Below are positions 35,701 to 48,800 of a stretch of DNA of 64,000 nucleotides, one piece after another. The DNA lies in the NCBI RefSeq assembly GCF_001522545.3, contig NC_031769.1, positions 23,025,419 to 23,089,418 on the forward strand, given 5' to 3'. The translations under genes were made by a program, and so were the position numbers. The notes beneath the pieces are model-generated. The model worked only from the letters and a program-made list of their open reading frames with translations, was not told the origin of the DNA and made no database searches. Every line of letters starts with the position of its first letter. The stretch's first letter is position 1. The stretch is from Parus major (Eukaryota > Chordata > Aves > Passeriformes > Paridae).

Positions 35701-38700
35701 TTGGGCAGTGTACAGCTGGCTATCCCTCTTTAGGCTAGAGAGCAAGGGGCATGGATGACATTGCTCTGCTTCTCTCCTGTTCTCTGGCTGGTGGAGTGAC
35801 TGCTAAAAGCAATCTGTAGCTGGGGATCCCACCAAAGCAGCCCTCAGGCTGCTCTGGCTTATCACAGGTTTGAACCTGTCTTTGAGATGCTGCAGAGGAC
35901 ACAAAGGTGGAGCACGTTCACAGCAACTGGCTAGCAGCTGTGCCCAGCACAGCTCAGATCCAGATGTTTCTGCTGCCAGCTGCATTTCCAAATATCCATT
36001 GCAAATGCTACAATGTTAATTCCAAGGACTTAGAAATACCTACATCATGACTGACATGTCGCGGTCTCTCTCTTAACCACAAGCTCTTTTCCTCTGACCT
36101 CTGGCCAGACTACTTCAGATTCTCACAGACTGGAATATTGCACCTCAAAGGAATGCATATATTTTTAAGGACTATGTGTTATGGGGCATTTCAGACTAGT
36201 GCTGTGCCACCTGCAATGAGAAAACTATGGGAAGCTCTCCAGGAGGAGACCTCTCCCATGAAGTGCCATCTGGGCTTGAGCTGTGTGCAGCCACTGGCTG
36301 CCAGCCCAGAGCCACCCGGTCCCAGTGCCTTGGCCACTGCCTTGCCTGACATAACCCCACACCTGAACCAGTCAAATTAAACTCGGTCACCTAACACCAT
36401 TTCTGTGGGGCTTTGTACCTCTGCTTCACGGTTCCCTTCTGGCTTTTTGTCATGGGTAGTGGCAGTTTTTGGTTTCTATGGTTTATCAACGGTTTCCCTT
36501 ACTAACAGATCTATTCCTCTGACTGAAAGTTTGGCACAGCTGGAAACTAGAAGCAAAACCACAAGTGAATGGCCTGGCATTTACCACCCATCTCCAACCA
36601 CAAACCCATACAGTTACTGGATTTGACTAACGGCTATCAATCACCCCAACTGCAGACAAACAGATATCAACTAGAAAAGGCCTGAGCGAAAATATCAGCT
36701 AAAAACCAAGATGGTATTTTACTTTTAATGAGGTGATGCTGTCTTGGAAACACATTTATTTCTTACTTGATACTTAACTCGATAATTATGGCATTATTCT
36801 GACTGTTTGCCCTTCTCTCTATTAAAGTGTGTTTGTCCATTGCCTAAAGCCAACTCAAGCTCTGCCCTGGAGGTCAGGTTAAACAGAAAACAATCCTCAT
36901 TATCCAAAAAACTGGAATAATATGAAAAAGTGCCATCTTCTGCTTCCTTTTATGTTAAGTTTCCTTAAGTGTGAAGCAGAATGTCATTGTTAATCCATCA
37001 GATCACTAAGGTCACTAAGTTAAACTGTGGCTTGTGTCCATTCAGCTTTAAAAATATTTGAAAAAAAGTTTTGTAATAGGCTGGCCACTTATCTGGGGAG
37101 GAAGAAAAAAATCCCATTTTAGTAGGCCTAGTTTGGAAAAATGATCAGCTTCCCACACACACCTATGCACATGAATGGCAGAAGAATAAAAGATGAAAAA
37201 TGGAAAGCACAGAATTTTGAATGCTGACAAGATCTTCCTAAGGAGCAAACCTTGTCCCAGTACAGTTGGTCTGGACTGTGGTGAACTTTTACAGCACTTG
37301 CAATTTAAATCATTCTTGTAACAAAACAAGATAATTTCCAAAAATGGCAGAAACAAACTCAAGCCAGAATCATACAGTACTTTGGTTCAAAGGTTGCAAA
37401 TTAAGTTGTGTAGCTTTTACAGTTCTAAGCTGCAACATGAACCATGCTTGTTAGAACAAAAGACAAAACAGAAAAAAAGAAAGTTGTTATTTTAGTTCCT
37501 TCTGCTACCAAGATCTAACTGTAAGCAAGCACACAAGTGAATGATTACACTTTGGAGCTCTTGGTCCACTAGATATGTTGGTTTAAGGTTCACTGGAAAA
37601 CACCAGATAATGTGATTGCAAAGTCTGTGTTTAAATTGCTGCATGATAAAGAGAAAAGTTCTCTCTTAAACCACATTTAAAATGTTTGGCAGTTTATATG
37701 GAAAACCTAACTTACAAGCAGCATTCATAGCTGCACTCAATTGCTTTTTGCATGTCTCTACTGTCTTGGTTTTATTATACCTTCCCTCCCAACATCCAGT
37801 TATACATCCTATTTTTCCTTTTGTTAACAGATTCCTCTGCTGTTCTCTCTTCTTTCCAACCTAAAGAAGATTGAAAATGTATTATAGATCTTTTCTCTGC
37901 TTTTGAAAGACATTTCAAAAATGTCTCGAAAATAAGAGAACACAGCATGAGAAGGAAAAGTCAAGCTAAGAAAAGAAGTAAAAATTTTCCATATGGAGGA
38001 ATACAGGATCTAGTAGGCAAAGCCAAATATTCCTACTGCTGCATAGCTATTGTGCCCACTTAAAACAGTGAAGACTAAAGGATTGGATATGCTGAAGCAC
38101 AGAGAAATACCTGACAAGGAATTAAGCTGCATCTGAAATTATACTGTGTCATAGAAATATGCCTCACAATTTGTTGCATGGCAATATTCATATTTTAGAG
38201 GCTCCTTATTATCTTCAGAGTCTATTTTCAGACTGTGTTCATGATACTGTTCTTGTATGTGCAGAAAGATAATATAAAACTGAAGTCTTCACTACTATCA
38301 ATCAGAGCTGTCTTTCTCACGGTCAGTATGTCCAGGATTTCATCTGCAATATCCACATACACAGGAAGATATTAAAATACCAGTCTGTTGACAATTCACT
38401 AAGGTGTGCAAAGAAAGATGATTTTAAAAAGACAAGGAATATAATTCTTCCCTATAGAAATCAGGCTAAGTTTATAAACTGATTTTGGTTTGAGACAGTT
38501 CTGTTTATGCTGGTTTATATGAATTTATAGTCTCTGTCCTGCTCCCATCCAAACCCAAGTATCTGCAGTATCACTGATGCACTTGGGCTGTGGCAGGAAT
38601 ATGTCCTATACTTAGAAAAACAAGCTCTATATTCAATTGCAGAGTATTTTTCTGATAATATTTCAGTACATGATGCTTTACTGTTGATTACAGGCTTTAA

Positions 38701-40169
38701 ACAAACGTTTCTGCTTTCCCAGTGGTTTGGCTAATTGACTAATATTAATGGAAATCAAAATTTAAGTAATGACATACTGTTACTTAATTTGAAGTGAGGG
38801 TCATTTAGCATACATAAACAACTCCCTTGCTGGGTATGCAAAGTTAAGATTGATTATTCCTCAAGACCATTTAACAGCAAACCAACTGATCATAAGGAAT
38901 GACTAACCCAGGAACAGAGGACTTAGTACTTCGAATTTTCCAAGCAATTCTCTGCAATAGCAGCATTTCTGTGAACAATATCCCCCAAAGCCCACTGTCC
39001 TCTTTAGTTCGATCTCCAGATGAAGAACACACTTAGGCCATTGAGAACCTGAGGCTCTCTGTTGAACACACATTGCCAGATGCATACCTCTCTCTTTTTT
39101 TTCTTTCTTGAAGTGCTTAAAAGCCTGTACCTGTGAGAGATTAGCACCTACAGAACAGCTAATTCAGACCAAATGAACACATGATGAAACTGATGCTAGT
39201 TAGGACAGACTCAAGGAAGAACTGGACGGCAGATCTCTTGCGAGAAAAAAGCCGCCTGTCCCATTCGCAGCACCAGGGAACTGCAGGCTCTGTTACAAGT
39301 TATCACTTTGTTGCCTCTGCTAACAACCGGGAGTTGCACATCTTTCTCTGGATAAGGACATGCATACAGCAGCTCTCAGACTGATGGCCTGACTCCCTTT
39401 GTAGCTACCTTTTTGTGCATGTGCTTGCGTGTGTGGTATTTTAGCAGACAGGTAACAATAATCTTCCAGAGTGGCTTAAATTCAAGCAAATTTAACTTAT
39501 ACACACTCTTTTGCTTGCGCTATGCAGCCTCATGAAGCCCAGAATAGAGTCTGTGAATTCCACCCTCAGCCTCAACTCTCAGCTGACAGTTCTTCATAGC
39601 TCCCACATATATTGCAACCCTTATTTTGAACAAAAGTCTCGCAGTCCGGGTTTTATGTCACAGATGAGACAGCTGAAAGCTTGCACAGCATCACTGAAAG
39701 AAGTGAAGGGCATGGAAGCTGTGGACACCACTACACAACACCCTCTCCTGCCTTGCCAGTTTGCAGCACTCTTACAGCCATCGCTTCAAGTGCTGTACTG
39801 TGCACATTAACAGAGAATATGCCACTCTTTGTGCCACCCTGTCACACTGAATTGTTTCTGAAGAGGTTACAATCCCCTTAGAAGTCAGAGTTAATTTCAA
39901 CAATCATTTCAGTGAAGCCAATGCACGATCTCACTAAAAGTTAGTCTTCACTCAATGTCAGAAGTTCTCTGAATCAGGTTTTGGAGACAGCTCAAAAAAA
40001 GGTCTTCCTGCTACACTTGGCTATTTCTTTCTGCAACCACGTGACCATATTCATCCCACAATGCAGCAACTGAAACTTCAGCTGCAGCGCTGACTCTGCT
40101 GCTCTTCCTTTGCTCACAAAGTTGGGTAGAGGTAGGAGTGAGTGGCACATTCTGAGTGGGTCCCCCTCC

Positions 40170-40800
40170 TCAGAATCACAGGAACCCTGGGGTTGGAGGA
40201 GACCTTGAAGATCACCCAGTCCAACCACCGGCCCAGCACCACCATAATCACTCCTGAGTCATAGCCCCAAGTGCCACATCCATCTTTGAACACTTCCAGA
40301 GACAGTGACTCCACTATCTCCCTGGACAAGTTACTCCAATGTCTGACCACTCTTGGACTGAGAGGTTTTTTTCTAATACCTAATATGAACCTTCCTTGGT
40401 TCAGCCTACAGCCACTTCCTCTCGCTCTTTCACTTGAGACATGTCAGAAGAGACCAGCCCCCACCTCCCACAGCCTCCTTTCAGGCAGTTGTAGAGAGCA
40501 GTGAGCAGTGAGGTCCCCCCTGAGTCTCCTTTTCTCCACAACAACACCAGTTCCCTCAGATACTTCTCATAGGACATGTTTTTAGACTCTTCACCAGCTC
40601 CATTTCCCTTCTCTGGACACCCTCCAGCACCTCAATGTCCTTTCTGAAGTGAGGGACCTGGAATGGAACACCGCACTCAAGGTGTGACCTCACCAGTGCT
40701 AACTATAGAAGAACAATCACTTCCCCAGTCCTGCTGGCCACACTACTCTTAGGATCTCCTTCCACATACTCATTCTACCACCTGGTTCTGTAGCTGACAC
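40170..40800 (-). mobile_element. CR1 retroposon, about 630 bp, same direction as CDK6
   Basis: Read on the minus strand it ends GGTCTCCTCCAACCCCAGGG followed by TTCCTGTGATTCTGAG, the CR1 3' terminus. Further 5' it contains the reverse complements of CCAGTCCAACCACCGGCCCA, CTCCACTATCTCCCTGGACA and TCTCTGGACACCCTCCAGCA, which are typical of the end of the CR1 second ORF and its 3' UTR. It is the longest CR1 here. The right border fades near 40800. It carries no intact coding frame. Confidence 0.88.
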
Positions 40801-41790
40801 GGGAAAGTACATACAACAGATCTGATGACTGCACTCCAAACTATACTAATAACTTATGGCTTGTTTGGAAAGGGGAATAAAGATTTACTATATTTTAGTG
40901 TTTTAGATGATTTACAATTACTCAATACCCTAAGACATTGTAGCTAAAAATGAATATGTCTGCTGCTGTTTTTAAAAACCTGATGTTTTATGATTCCAGG
41001 CAGACTGCAGGTCCAAAATCCAGCGTTCACGTAACCATAGTTTCGATATTATCACAACTGTATACATTATCTAGAACAATGAAGTCCCAAGCTCACATTT
41101 TTTCTACACACAATGATGTAACTCCTCCAATTGGACAAATTTATACCACTGAAAGATAACTTATATGCCAATAGCTTGTTTCCCTGTGTCTGCTGTTTGT
41201 GTCCACCAGGGAGTTTGGCCCATCACAGGTATTTCAGCATCTCATATCTGCTGTTACAATTTTCAAGCACAGTTGGTAATGCAGTAACTGTCTCACATAT
41301 ATTAGCAGTTGACAGAGTAGGCTGAAAAATGAGACAACTGCTAAAAACATGATTTAATATTTAAAAATGAATAAATAATAACCTCATAGTATTCATGCCA
41401 ATGTTGGGGCTTATGAATTTCTGGGACTGATGATTTTTACCAACAGCAGGCTGATTAAAACACCATGGAGCTGGTGCATGAACAGTCTCAGTAAGAAACC
41501 CATGTGAATGGAATTAATTTCCCTCCTGGATAGATGAAGCTTGTTGCACTGAGATAATACTGTTTTAGTTTTAGTTTGGGGAGGTGGAAAAGCATTTTGG
41601 GAGAGGACTGTTTTTCCAGTTTTGGGTTTGAATTGGTGCCAGTAAACATGCAGTCACAACATTGGCCACTCTCTAACATATGCCTTCTTCAGCCTGACTG
41701 GGCTCTGAATATAATAGAGGCTACAAAAGCTAATATTCTCTTCTGATGACTTTTAGCTCTGTATTTACTACAAAGGGAGACATTTAAAAA

Positions 41791-41899
41791 TATTAATTAT
41801 TATTTATTATTTATTATTTATTAATATTAATATTAATATTAATATCAATATTAATATTAATAATTATGTTTAATATTAATAATGATGTTTAATATTATA
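41791..41899. repeat. AT-only microsatellite/minisatellite (ATTTATT and ATATTA units)
   Basis: The tract begins with TTATTATTTATTATTTATTA-type units, continues as repeated AATATT hexamers, and ends with two near copies of a 16-bp unit, TGTTTAATATTAATAA. It contains almost only A and T and is strongly self-complementary, so it could extrude hairpins. It lies in a CDK6 intron about 1 kb from the CR1 at 40170-40800. Length polymorphism is likely. Confidence 0.9.
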
Positions 41900-44800
41900 G
41901 TTAAATGTGCCTGGTTGTTATTGTTACATGGATAGCCTGACTCCTGAGTCCCACATGCACACCTACCAATCTCCTAGTCTGTGCAGCACTGAAATCATAC
42001 AGGAGCATGGCTTTGAAAACTGGGTAGGTATAGATGGGCCAAGAATGAAGCACCAAACATTCTGATGCTTTTTCTCAAGACTGACTACTTGGAAGAGAAT
42101 CCAAAATCAGTGATCCGAGTTTTCCTTTATAGAGCATTTCACACAGATCTGAATCTGGGATTCTACTCTTTTTCCCCCTTTCACCCTCATTCTCCTGGAT
42201 TAAATATTACCTAATTGAAGCAAGACATTCTCTTCTCCCCCAAAACACTGGTCACGGCTTCCTGCTTAGGAGCCGCCACACTCCTTGAGCCAGCTGGAAG
42301 AGTTTTATGCATCCATACAGAAGTGGACACTATTCCTGTTTTTCCCTTTCTCTTTACTGAGTGTTCACCAAGTGGAAGGTACAAAGCCCTTTCCTACTGG
42401 CCCAGAAAATGCTCAGCCTCAAAGTGTAATCTTTGTATAAGTAATTCAAATCTTTATCTAAACATTAAAAAAAAGCCAAATGATGTCCCCATTTTCTCAG
42501 GCCCCTGTCAGTCCTGTCAGCTGTATCTCTGAAGAACTCTCTGATATGGTAGCAAGCCATAGCATAACTTGTAATTTCCCCTACTGGTTTTTACTATCCA
42601 CGCATCACAGCTTTTAAATCACAAAGAAAGCAAAGAAAATACGTTTACTCTTTCATTACATAATGTCACTCCATTCAAATGGCTAGAAGTCACTGCAAAC
42701 TGCTTAACTAAACAGGAAATTCAAAAACTGGAGCTGTCATACAAGGAATTTTTGAAGTAATGCTTTATTTTGGGGGTGCTGTCATCAGCAGTGCACATGG
42801 GCAGAAAAGACACACAAAGCAGAATAGTTTCTGGGTACATAACATGTATACCTGAGTATTGAACAGTTTAGTGCTGATCTGTAAATAGAATAGGATCCTT
42901 GAGAATCTAACTGAAGGATTTTAGGATACAAACTCTATGTGTTCATCTCTGCAGAGGCCTATAAATCTGTACCAAAATTAAAATGTGCAGTTTTAAAATA
43001 GCTATGACTTTATATGAAGCTCAGATTGCGGGAGGAAAAGAGCTGAAAAGTGTCATTTGTTTAGCTGAATCAGCCAAGATGAGACAAATGTTCAGACTTA
43101 CTCTAGGTGTGTCTTGACAGAGGTTTTTGCGGTTTTTTTGTGTCCAAGTCCTTTATACACTTCTGTGTATTTCAGATCTACTTCTTAAATAAATACTTAG
43201 CTTGCATTTGTCTTAAATGTTTTTAGATTAAGGGTGATTTAAACTGAGGTTCCATGTACTTAAAAGACATAGTAACCTGTTACATACAGATTGGACCATT
43301 CATACATAGCTCACTTTTCTCCTGCACTGATCTAGGCTTAAAGCACCCTCACTGTGTTTGTGACAGCCTACAAAATTCTGTTCAAGCAAACTCCCAATTG
43401 TCCAATGTCTCCTTGACATAAACAGGATTCTGGTATGTTTTGTGATGCTGTATAGTGTTTTATTATGAAACCCACTGCAGTGAAGTCCCTGGATATAAAA
43501 ATGCCCACAGAAGTCTCAGTATGTTCCTTATAAGTCAAAGACCTTTAAGATCTTTAAAAGAGAAAGCAAAAGAGAGTAGGAAAAGAAGGCAAAAAGTACC
43601 CAGTAGGACAGCAAAACGAAAAGGTTGTTTTAATATCAAAGCCACATCTATCATGCAAAGTTTTAGCTGCATTCTCATACTCTTATCCTACCAACACCAG
43701 TGGAAATACAGATTGGTGATTACCCAAGGGCACTTCCATTTCCCAGCAAAACTGCTATTCAATCTTCTGGATATACTCCACTGAGTTTGCAAAATTTTAC
43801 ATTTTACTGCTACCAAGGTCACAATAACATGGGCTTTCTTTTGCAATCCATCAGAGGAATCTGAAAGACAATGCAGATCATGCAGAGAGTATTGTACTGT
43901 TAACCCACAAAGCCACCACCATTCAGGGCTGTTTGCTGTGGCTTTATGGCAAAGAACCTTGAGAACAGTCTTCCAAATCATGCTTGTACACTGAAGCATG
44001 TAGAAGCCACACTATTTGAGATGAAAGAACATAGTACATACAGACTTGGCAGATTCCTGACCTCTACAGTTTTTAACAGTCTCCCAAATGTAAGACTAAG
44101 AATGTCACACTGACCCTACATCTGGCAAGAAAAATAGAAGTCCTGGTTTTATCAAACTCTAGTACTAATTAGATTCATTTCCATAAGAAAAATAATACTG
44201 ATTTTTTAGTATTAATGTAATATTTGCATTCATATATAAGCAGAAAATTTAATTTACTGTGTGGCTTTGGAGATTCCAAAAAGCTCATACACCATTACAA
44301 GAAAAAATAAAATTAAATTGGTGGAGTTTGTATATGGCAGTATTTCTTATCTGTCAAAATGCTTCAAATTAAATGAGACGGAAAAAAAGTTTTGAGCATG
44401 TTCTGCATTCATTTTTTGGCCTGTATCACTCTTACTGCAAATGCTAAAATGAAGCTTTTGACTCTGCTATTTGAATCAAAAAATATCAGCAGCTTAATAC
44501 TATTGTGAATATGTTGGTATAGAGCTAAGATTGATTCTTTAAAAGTCTGCAATGGAGAGTTTAAGTGATATTCCTAAAATCCTCATTCTTTTTTTTCTCT
44601 CATTTTCTGACTTCACTTCTGAGTCAGAGACAGAGAGGGTGGAGGATAACTCTACCCTGGCCATTTGACCAGGCAAAAAGCCCAAGAAAGATGATTTTTC
44701 CATAAAACATTAACAAGTAGTAAAATCCCGAAGTTATTTTGCAAGACTTCAATTAGTATTTGAACTTATTGTATAAATTACAACGTTGTTTCTCAAGGCC

Positions 44801-45753
44801 CTAATAGCATTGCATCTCCTTGTAAATTCTACTGATTTTGGGTTTTAGGCAACCCAGTACATATTTTTCTTTCACATTTTATTTCTGTATATCCTTTGGC
44901 TACACAATAGGTGTTAAAAAATGCTATATAGTTTCCAAACGGAGATCACTCAGGTGATGAAAACATGCACTTTTTGCCCTTAACCAAATGCAAGTGATTG
45001 GGTTAGCATTGAGACAGATTTACCCTGTTAGAACTCTTGCAGGTTTGTTCCTCTCCACACCCTACACGGTACAACCTGCACATCAGTGTCTTTCCACAGG
45101 CAAAGACCAGTACGTGAGAGGGACTCTTGAATTCACAGCTCACCTGCATCCAGCTGCAATATTTTGTAGTGAGATAGTTCTGATTTCACATAAGCAGCTA
45201 AAAAAGCCATTTATCTGGGAGAATGGGGTTGACTACATTTAACATCTGTAACCCTACCCTTAGGCTACATAACTTATTCTTAAAGAATCCTACCTCTAGA
45301 AAACAACTTTACAATGGCTTCTTAAATCTCAAATATCCCAAGGGCAGACTACAAGCAAACACCTTGCTTTGATGCTTCAATGCACAAACTACAGAGGAAG
45401 AAGACTCCGCTGATTACAATGCCCTGCCTTCCTCAGGGTAAATCCCTTCCAGAATCCAGCTTTACTCAAATTGATCAACAGCCTCTCTCACCCAGTTTTA
45501 TCTGCATTTGGATTCAGTTTCAACCAGAATACAATGATGCTCATGCAAGTTCTACCGAGAGCTGAGACTCCCATCAAAAGAGACTCCAAGATAGCAACAA
45601 GTATGAATCTGCAATGGGCATTTCTATTTTGCACTGCAAATAAAACATCCTATCAGGCCTTTCCAATATAAACATGATTTAGTGCATTGTAACAGGCATT
45701 ACTGCACATTTTTTCAAAGGAAAAGCATGAAGAAAATAAAACTGTATTTCTTA

Positions 45754-45897
<144 letters not shown>

Positions 45898-48800
45898 TTA
45901 GCTGCGGAATTACAACGTCCTAAGTGCTGTATATACAGCTTCCATTTAGTTTAATCTATATTGTAAAACTCACATATTAGGGCCGAGTGGTTTAGCTAGC
46001 ACATAGAAAAGTGTCCTGTATGGAAAATCTCAGTATCCATAGCTGCAGATGATGACTCAGGATGTGAGACCATTTCTTGTCAAGAACATTGTAATTCAGG
46101 GTGCAACAAAACTGGTTTCAGAATACAGAATTGGTGTGACAATCATAGTACCACACCACACTACCAGCAACTCTCCGAAGCTTTTGCAGCTTACAGATCC
46201 CAGATATTTTCCAGTGGAGATTTGGACTCGCCACAGGGCAAATGTTAGTCAAATGAACAAGGCCTTGTTTTGCTAACTTTCAGGATGTAAATGTAGTCAC
46301 CAGAGCCAAAACAGAAACAAACAAGCCAAGGAATACTGTGGGTTTACCCATAGGACAAATCAGTACCTGCAGCATGTCTGTTCTCAGCCCCTTATGGTTC
46401 ATGTACTATTTTCTATAAAAGAGATTGGGTTAACTCAAGTGCATGGGCAATTAGGGTAAACATGTTTAACCTGCCTCCAAAGTTGTCTCTGAAGAAACTG
46501 AAGAAATTATAACTTTTTTTTTCATCAGTTGGATACAGACTAATCCAAATCCTTCTCAAAGCCATCCCTTACAAAAGGCATCAATGTTGTATACTGTGGT
46601 TTCCTTGCACACAAAGGAACCCTAAACTGACAGTTTTTAACTAAGCACCACAGCACAAGGATTCCTGGCAGATTCTTGACCTTTACAGTTGTGTGACTGT
46701 CTCTGCCCATGTGCTGCTGGTCAGACCAGCAGTAACTTCTCTCACACCATGTGTTCAAATGACACACTCTTTCCTATGGACATATGCCATGTAAAGCCTC
46801 TGCTTTTAGTCTGTTCTTGTCCTGGTGGTAATGTCACAACACGTTGTAGGGACTCAGTGGGAATTTTACTGGCACTGCTCCATTAATGTACTTTGATAAG
46901 TCCTACTCACTGGACCCACAACAGAGATGAGACAGCTTATATTTATCCTTTTGTATCCCACAAGTAGACCAAATACAGATGAGGCTGACGGTCTCTTTAG
47001 GATATTTGCCCAAGAACACAAGGAGCTTCTGCAGAGTCCTGTGTGTGCTACTATCTTGCTAGAATACAATCTCATAGCCACAGGAGTAGTCCACTCCTGA
47101 ACAGTTATAATCCAGCCATACCAACATATGACCATCAGCTAAGTGCCAATATTTTCTTACTCTGTGCTATAATTTGAACCTCTGACTATTAATAGGGGGG
47201 CTGGCAGGGTCTCTACAATTACTGGCTTTTTTCTTCAATAAATACAAGGATGGGAGATGTAACATTCAGGAGGAGCATGAACCAAACCAAAACTCTGAAA
47301 AAAAAAAAAGGATAGAAACAAAGAAAATTATAAGAATGAAAATAAATTTTAAGATTATGTTAACTAGGATAAGTGAGTTCTGAATTTCAAGACCAACACA
47401 AAGAAATGTGTAAAAATAGTGGGTTTTTTTAACGATAACAATGTAATTGTCTTCTAAAGAAAAATAACAATGGAAGTAATCAGCCAAGTTTGCTGCTCAA
47501 AGCCAGATGAAACAAAAGCAAATACAACATTTATTACAATAATTATATGCCCTGACAGCCTTTGGAATCACTGAAGGGCTACTGAAGAGAGGTTAATGGG
47601 TATCTGCAAGAGTGGTCATATTTGCTAGCAGTTCTTATAAACACTTTGATGTTTATTTATAAAATTTATCTATGAAACAGTTCAATAACACAGTACAAAG
47701 TACTGCACTGGCAAGCTACACTTCCAGATACCCATCCACAGAAAGCGATTCCTGTGCGGAAGTTCAGCTTTACTTAGCCCCATTTGTCTTGTTCCCGATT
47801 TGCTACTATACCAGTGATACTTTCATGAAACACTTAAAAAAAAATAAAAGCCAGAGAAGTGTCTTCAGAGATTCACTCCAAGGAAAGAAGACAAATATAA
47901 CTGGAGGTCAGGGATTCTCTCTGGAGATGCCTTGTCTGAATCAGATATAATTCCTCCTAAAACACATTCTTTTTCCTAATGCAGACATAGCTCTCAAATT
48001 GAATTATGCTTTTATTCTTGCAGTACATTTGTGGAAAAGCTTACTGAAGTAATACTGCTTTGAGAAATTAGATATAACAGTTTCAACCCGTTACTGTTTG
48101 TGAATGGCTGGGTGTAGTGTCAGGAGGAAGAGCTGTGTGATCTGATCTTTGGAATACCACCAAGCCCTATGATTCCTGGTTTGAGGTCCACATTGCTCTT
48201 CTCACACAGAGCATAAGGATGATTTATTTTCCCCAGTCCCACAAGCCCTGCAACATTAAGGCTATGCACCCTCCCAGGCAAAGAACTGGGGCATGGATGG
48301 TTGTGGACCATATGCCCCAAACTGAAGTCCCTTCCAGGTGAGTGTGGCACAGGACAGCTGCTCCTTTCCTAAGAGCTGCATCATGGCTCTTGCCTGTGTC
48401 CATGTGTGCTCAGGGGAACGGTGCTGCTTTCAGCCGGCTGCGGAAGTGTGCAGCACGGTGGCTGCTTCTCCCATGTGACCCCTTACTGGCAAGTTCCCCA
48501 AGCATTTGCACACTGCTTCACTCAATGCATACACAGGGGACTGGGAGATTTTGCTTGAGTAATTTGGAAAGTTAAACCTGTAAAACAGAAGATTTCCCAA
48601 AGACTAACAGTTAAATTTCAGCTAACGCCTGACTGCATTATAATCAGAGAGGAAGGAATCTGTGTTGAGCTGTTTTGATATGCTCTCTCAATAATGTGTC
48701 ATTGTAAAAGTGATCAAACAACCTTTTTTATGGTTTGTAACATGCAAGTCTGTGTTTCAAAATGTGAACCTGGAAGAAATCAAGATGTACTAAGTGTCAG

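Noticed and set aside
42098..42118. A minus-strand string reading TDFGFS, similar to the kinase DFG motif
   Set aside because: It lies downstream, in transcript order, of the exon that must follow DFG, and it has no flanking kinase sequence or fitting splice sites, so it is a coincidence.
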